Source: Merluccius polli (lineage: Eukaryota; Chordata; Actinopteri; Gadiformes; Merlucciidae). Taken from it: a stretch of DNA of 64,000 nt. The position numbers and the translations under genes are program-made. Shown here in pieces: positions 36,154 through 64,000 of the stretch (position 1 is its first letter; the number at the start of each line of letters is the position of its first letter). The stretch covers positions 186,001 to 250,000 of the forward strand of contig JAOPHQ010001997.1 in NCBI GenBank assembly GCA_030340625.1. The letters run 5' to 3'. The notes under the pieces were generated by a model, which saw only the letters and a program-made list of their open reading frames with translations, searched no databases and was not told where the DNA came from.

Positions 36154-36784
36154 GGTGGTGGACTGTGTCCTCAGGAAGACATTGTGGTTATTATTATGTC
36201 CCCGGTCGGCGTCGCTATATCGACCCCACGACGGCAAGCGGGCTAAAACAAACACGGAAAGAAATACTTCCGATATGTCGCCGTTTTCTTTTCAAATTAA
36301 AAGCCCCCTCGCTGCCCGCTGAACAAGCGGTCTTTGCTGTTAGATGATAAGGTCACGTGTTAGCAGGAGGAAAAGGCCCCCCCCCGGGATCAATAAAGCA
36401 GATAATTGGGTAGTTGGTAGGGAAACACCTGATGTCCCGTTGCCATGTTTAAAAAAAATAAAAAGTTTTATCATTCATTGTCATTTTCACTGACAAAAAT
36501 ATGACCCTTACGAGGTCATGTCAGAGGTCATGGTCAATACCCTGATCAAAAACATCCTATAAGGTAGCTGTGGTATTTTTCCTTGGTGAATGTATGAAGT
36601 GAGTCAGTGCAACAACAGCAATAATGTGCAGAAACAGCAATAATAATAATTATTTATTTTTTTATATTCTCTTTTGTTTTTCTGTCCTGTGGACACGTCT
36701 AGCTGTATTGTCCCTGCTGTTGTGTGTGATGTTGTATGGATGTGTTTAGGAGTATGTGTGTGATATGTGCTAAATTGTGAATAA

Positions 36785-36786
36785 CC

Positions 36787-36807
<21 letters not shown>
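36785..36807. repeat. Poly-C run followed by poly-A
   Basis: 23 consecutive C then a 10-A stretch. A plausible quadruplex-forming tract on the minus strand. Confidence 0.97.
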
Positions 36808-36817
<10 letters not shown>

Positions 36818-36993
36818 GAACCCAACAAAAAAAAAACAGCAATAATAATGTTGCTATCGCGAAACATGCGTCCTTTCCAAAGTTCAAAGGTTTTGCCAGT
36901 CAAATCAGTAACAACAGTAAGCCCTTTTGTGCCCTGCATCCCTCTCCTGTCTCCACACTCTGGATACATGCTCATCCAGCAGATTGGGTCTAA

Positions 36994-36994
<1 letters not shown>

Positions 36995-37075
<81 letters not shown>

Positions 37076-37146
37076 ATAGTGTGTATAGTGTGTTCATAGT
37101 GTGCGTGTGTGTGTGTGTGTGCGTATATAGTGTGTGTGTATATAGT

Positions 37147-37191
<45 letters not shown>

Positions 37192-37219
37192 TTCCATTTT
37201 ATATTCCGTATATTCCATC

Positions 37220-37251
<32 letters not shown>

Positions 37252-37278
37252 ATATATAGTGTGTGTGTGTGTGTGTGC

Positions 37279-37358
<80 letters not shown>

Positions 37359-37450
37359 TGTGTATTGTGTGTGTGTGTGTGTGTATAGTGTGTGTGTGTG
37401 TGTATATAGAGTTTGTATCGTGTGTGTATATAGAGTGTGTATCGTGTGTA

Positions 37451-37493
<43 letters not shown>

Positions 37494-37494
37494 G
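36995..37494. repeat. TG/TA low-complexity cluster
   Basis: About 500 bp of mixed (TG)n, (TA)n and 'GTATAGTGTG' repeats with a short inverted AT core near 37150-37230. Cysteine/valine/tyrosine ORFs across it are artefacts. Confidence 0.95.
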
Positions 37495-37529
37495 AGTGGG
37501 CGGGGTTCAGTCCCACCCTTCCTCTCTGT

Positions 37530-37649
37530 TTATAACAAAATCCGTGCGACGCCAAGGAGGCAGTTCAGTTGAACTTCCGCCTTGTGGTTGTATCAATAAC
37601 ATGGTCAAACGTGTCGAGGTCAACTTCTTCTCCACAGCCCAGTGAACAG
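37530..37649 (+). promoter_or_regulatory. ttc3: Candidate non-coding first exon of TTC3
   Basis: Unique, GC-balanced sequence ending at a good donor (GAACAG|GTAAAA), followed by unique CpG-containing DNA. The first TTC3 coding exon has an AG acceptor just before its ATG, so an upstream leader exon must exist, and this is the best candidate. It contains a short uORF (MVKRVEVNFFSTAQ). Confidence 0.4.
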
Positions 37650-38621
37650 GTAAAAATCGCCATAACAACGTCGCGTAGTCCGTTCATATCACACGTACAT
37701 ATATATATATATATCACCTGTTATTAGTTATACGTTTATTTTCCCCCTAAACACACGCGCGTTGCTAGCGGCTAACGTTAGCTTCGCGATAAGATGGGAG
37801 CGAAGTTGGGTCGTACCATTTGAAATGTGCTTCGTAAATACACCTTTTAAAATTGGTAGGAAGCGGCGTGGATATTAGCGGTAGACGTAAAATGGAGTAG
37901 TCCTTTTGAATGTATTTTTTTTTACAGGCGAACAATGAAACAATGTTGGATACACGATGCGCACTGTAAAATTCACGTTTTTCAACCTCACGTACACGTG
38001 TGCATGTGTGTGGTAGATGTGGTATGAGCCAGGTATTTTTAATGTTGAGGCGTTCACCGAAAAGCAGGTACTGCTTTTGAAGTCTGACCTCAACCCACCT
38101 GGTTGTCACCTGGTTGTCACCTGGTTTACTCAAAACTCACCCCAGCGTCGTTAGCGAAGAGCGAGCCATCTCTTCATTTCACCAACGACAACAATGGCTG
38201 GAGACGGATGAGTGATGACAGTCTGGGCCCACTCAGTGTGTGTTTTCATAGTAACATTTGGGTCAGGTTTTACAAACACAGGCCTTTACAGTTTTCATCA
38301 TCATCAGCAGCAGCATCACCACCCCGTGAGACTGTGGAGGAAGCTGAGCCCACATAAACCCTGTTAAAGGTGTCTGTGCGATGGGAGGAGAAAAGGGGGT
38401 ACACTTGTCAGAAATGCCAGCTGTTAGCCAGGTGATGTGCCTCTGTAAGCAGACCAGTTACACCAGTTACCCACCTCCTGGCTGATCTGGGCTGGGTGTG
38501 GTTTGGGGAGTCTCGCCTGTCGGTTACACTGACTGCAACGCAAGGGCGGAGTGAGGGGAGGGAGGGAGGGGGACAACGGTTTGTTTTTGGGGGTGGCTTG
38601 TTCCCCTAATCTCTGTCTCAT

Positions 38622-38622
<1 letters not shown>

Positions 38623-38702
<80 letters not shown>
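38623..38702. repeat. (CT)n microsatellite
   Basis: Pure CT tract of about 40 units; polypyrimidine on the plus strand, purine on the minus strand, so capable of triplex (H-DNA) formation. Confidence 0.97.
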
Positions 38703-38704
<2 letters not shown>

Positions 38705-38729
38705 ACATTTCTTGACTATTACCCATGGC

Positions 38730-39000
38730 AAGGTCCCCTATTTTACCACCAGGTGTGATGTTGATTACCCATTACAAGCCATGTCAAAATCTACCCTCTA
38801 ATGACATCACAAGTGGCAGTGTCCGCCCAGATGTATGATAGATAGATCAGCCTACCGGTCTACACAGTGGACTGTACCAACTGGTAGGCTGCTCTAGTTA
38901 TTGTACATCTGGGTGAATATTCCCACGTGTGATGTCACTAGAGGGTAGAATTTGAAATGGCTAATCAACATCACACCTGGTGGTAAAATAGGGGACCTTT
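38730..39000. mobile_element. Foldback MITE with long inverted ends
   Basis: Left half beginning AAGGTCCCCTATTTTACCAC is repeated inverted on the right, ending GTGGTAAAATAGGGGACCTT. Arms run over 100 bp with scattered mismatches around a short centre near 38865. Non-coding. Inside the inferred TTC3 leader intron. Confidence 0.8.
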
Positions 39001-39132
39001 AATGCTGAAGTACACGCCGCTAATGGGGTTGTTGTTATGTACCAGAGAAATGGTGACGTTAATATGTGCCCTTCACTGTCCCGGGTTTTGGTTATTCAGG
39101 CTGTGTTTCTCTTTTTGTCACAGATCTTCAAG

Positions 39133-64000
<24,868 letters not shown>

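Larger units (their letters stand above)
36154..37529. promoter_or_regulatory. Divergent HLCS/TTC3 promoter interval
   Basis: The only space between the HLCS start (minus strand) and the presumed TTC3 leader. The HLCS-proximal part (36.15-36.42 kb) is unique and moderately GC-rich. The rest is low-complexity: poly-C (36785-36807), poly-A, and a 500-bp TG/TA cluster (36995-37494). A shared promoter is inferred from geometry. Confidence 0.5.
37650..39110 (+). other. TTC3 leader intron (inferred)
   Basis: No coding exon recognised on either strand; in particular nothing resembling RIPPLY3 or PIGP was seen. Holds a short AT run (37701-37713), the (CT)n tract and a foldback element. Confidence 0.5.

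Noticed and set aside
36154..36255. N-terminally extended HLCS start
   Set aside because: The frame is open but the initiating codon at 36255 would be GTG; the first ATG is 36153 and matches the known long-isoform N-terminus.
37765..38133. 122-codon minus-strand ORF as RIPPLY3 or PIGP
   Set aside because: No resemblance to either family (no WRPW-type or PIG-P features) and no splice logic.

Overview
The window is vertebrate genomic DNA, almost certainly from a teleost fish. The evidence is large GT-AG split genes whose translated exons match human-type orthologues, very dense (CA)n/(TG)n microsatellites, many hAT-like miniature elements, LINE tails and a DIRS-type retrotransposon. The species cannot be named from the sequence. 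All gene models were built by hand from splice sites and remembered protein homology. Every exon junction was checked for phase, and all three models stay in frame throughout.

Three genes form the block known from human chromosome 21q22 (the Down syndrome region): SIM2 (+, coding 3174-18250, 12 coding exons, 749 codons before the stop), HLCS (-, coding 36153-21920, 11 coding exons, 928 codons) and TTC3 (+, coding from 39133 past the right edge, 37 complete coding exons, 1421 codons inside the window). SIM2 and HLCS converge tail to tail. HLCS and TTC3 diverge head to head from a roughly 1.4 kb interval stuffed with low-complexity DNA. RIPPLY3 and PIGP, which lie between HLCS and TTC3 in human, were not found here.

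Layout: 1-3.1 kb is SIM2 upstream sequence and leader with several short upstream ORFs. 3.2-18.3 kb is SIM2, with a minisatellite, a perfect 36-bp hairpin, LINE remnants and a hAT insertion in the C-terminal coding region. 18.3-21.9 kb is the convergent 3' interval. 21.9-36.2 kb is HLCS. 36.2-39.1 kb is the divergent promoter interval and TTC3 leader. 39.1-64 kb is TTC3, whose introns carry a 52-bp minisatellite with 208-bp higher-order structure, several foldback or hAT elements and a structurally complete 5.84-kb DIRS-1-like retrotransposon (54.42-60.27 kb, minus strand).

The most unusual observation is at 17338-17691. A 338-bp hAT-type element with a perfect 8-bp target duplication sits inside SIM2 coding sequence, and its ends plus the target duplication supply a GT donor and an AG acceptor. 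Removing 17345-17684 as an intron restores an open frame with two added codons; leaving it in truncates the protein. This looks like a transposon turned into a new intron, or otherwise a gene-breaking allele. Other notable signals are a strong excess of the palindromic octamer TAGGCCTA concentrated in SIM2 intron 1, (TG)n tracts placed just after several TTC3 splice donors, and the overlapping reverse-transcriptase and tyrosine-recombinase frames of the DIRS element with a frameshift in the recombinase.
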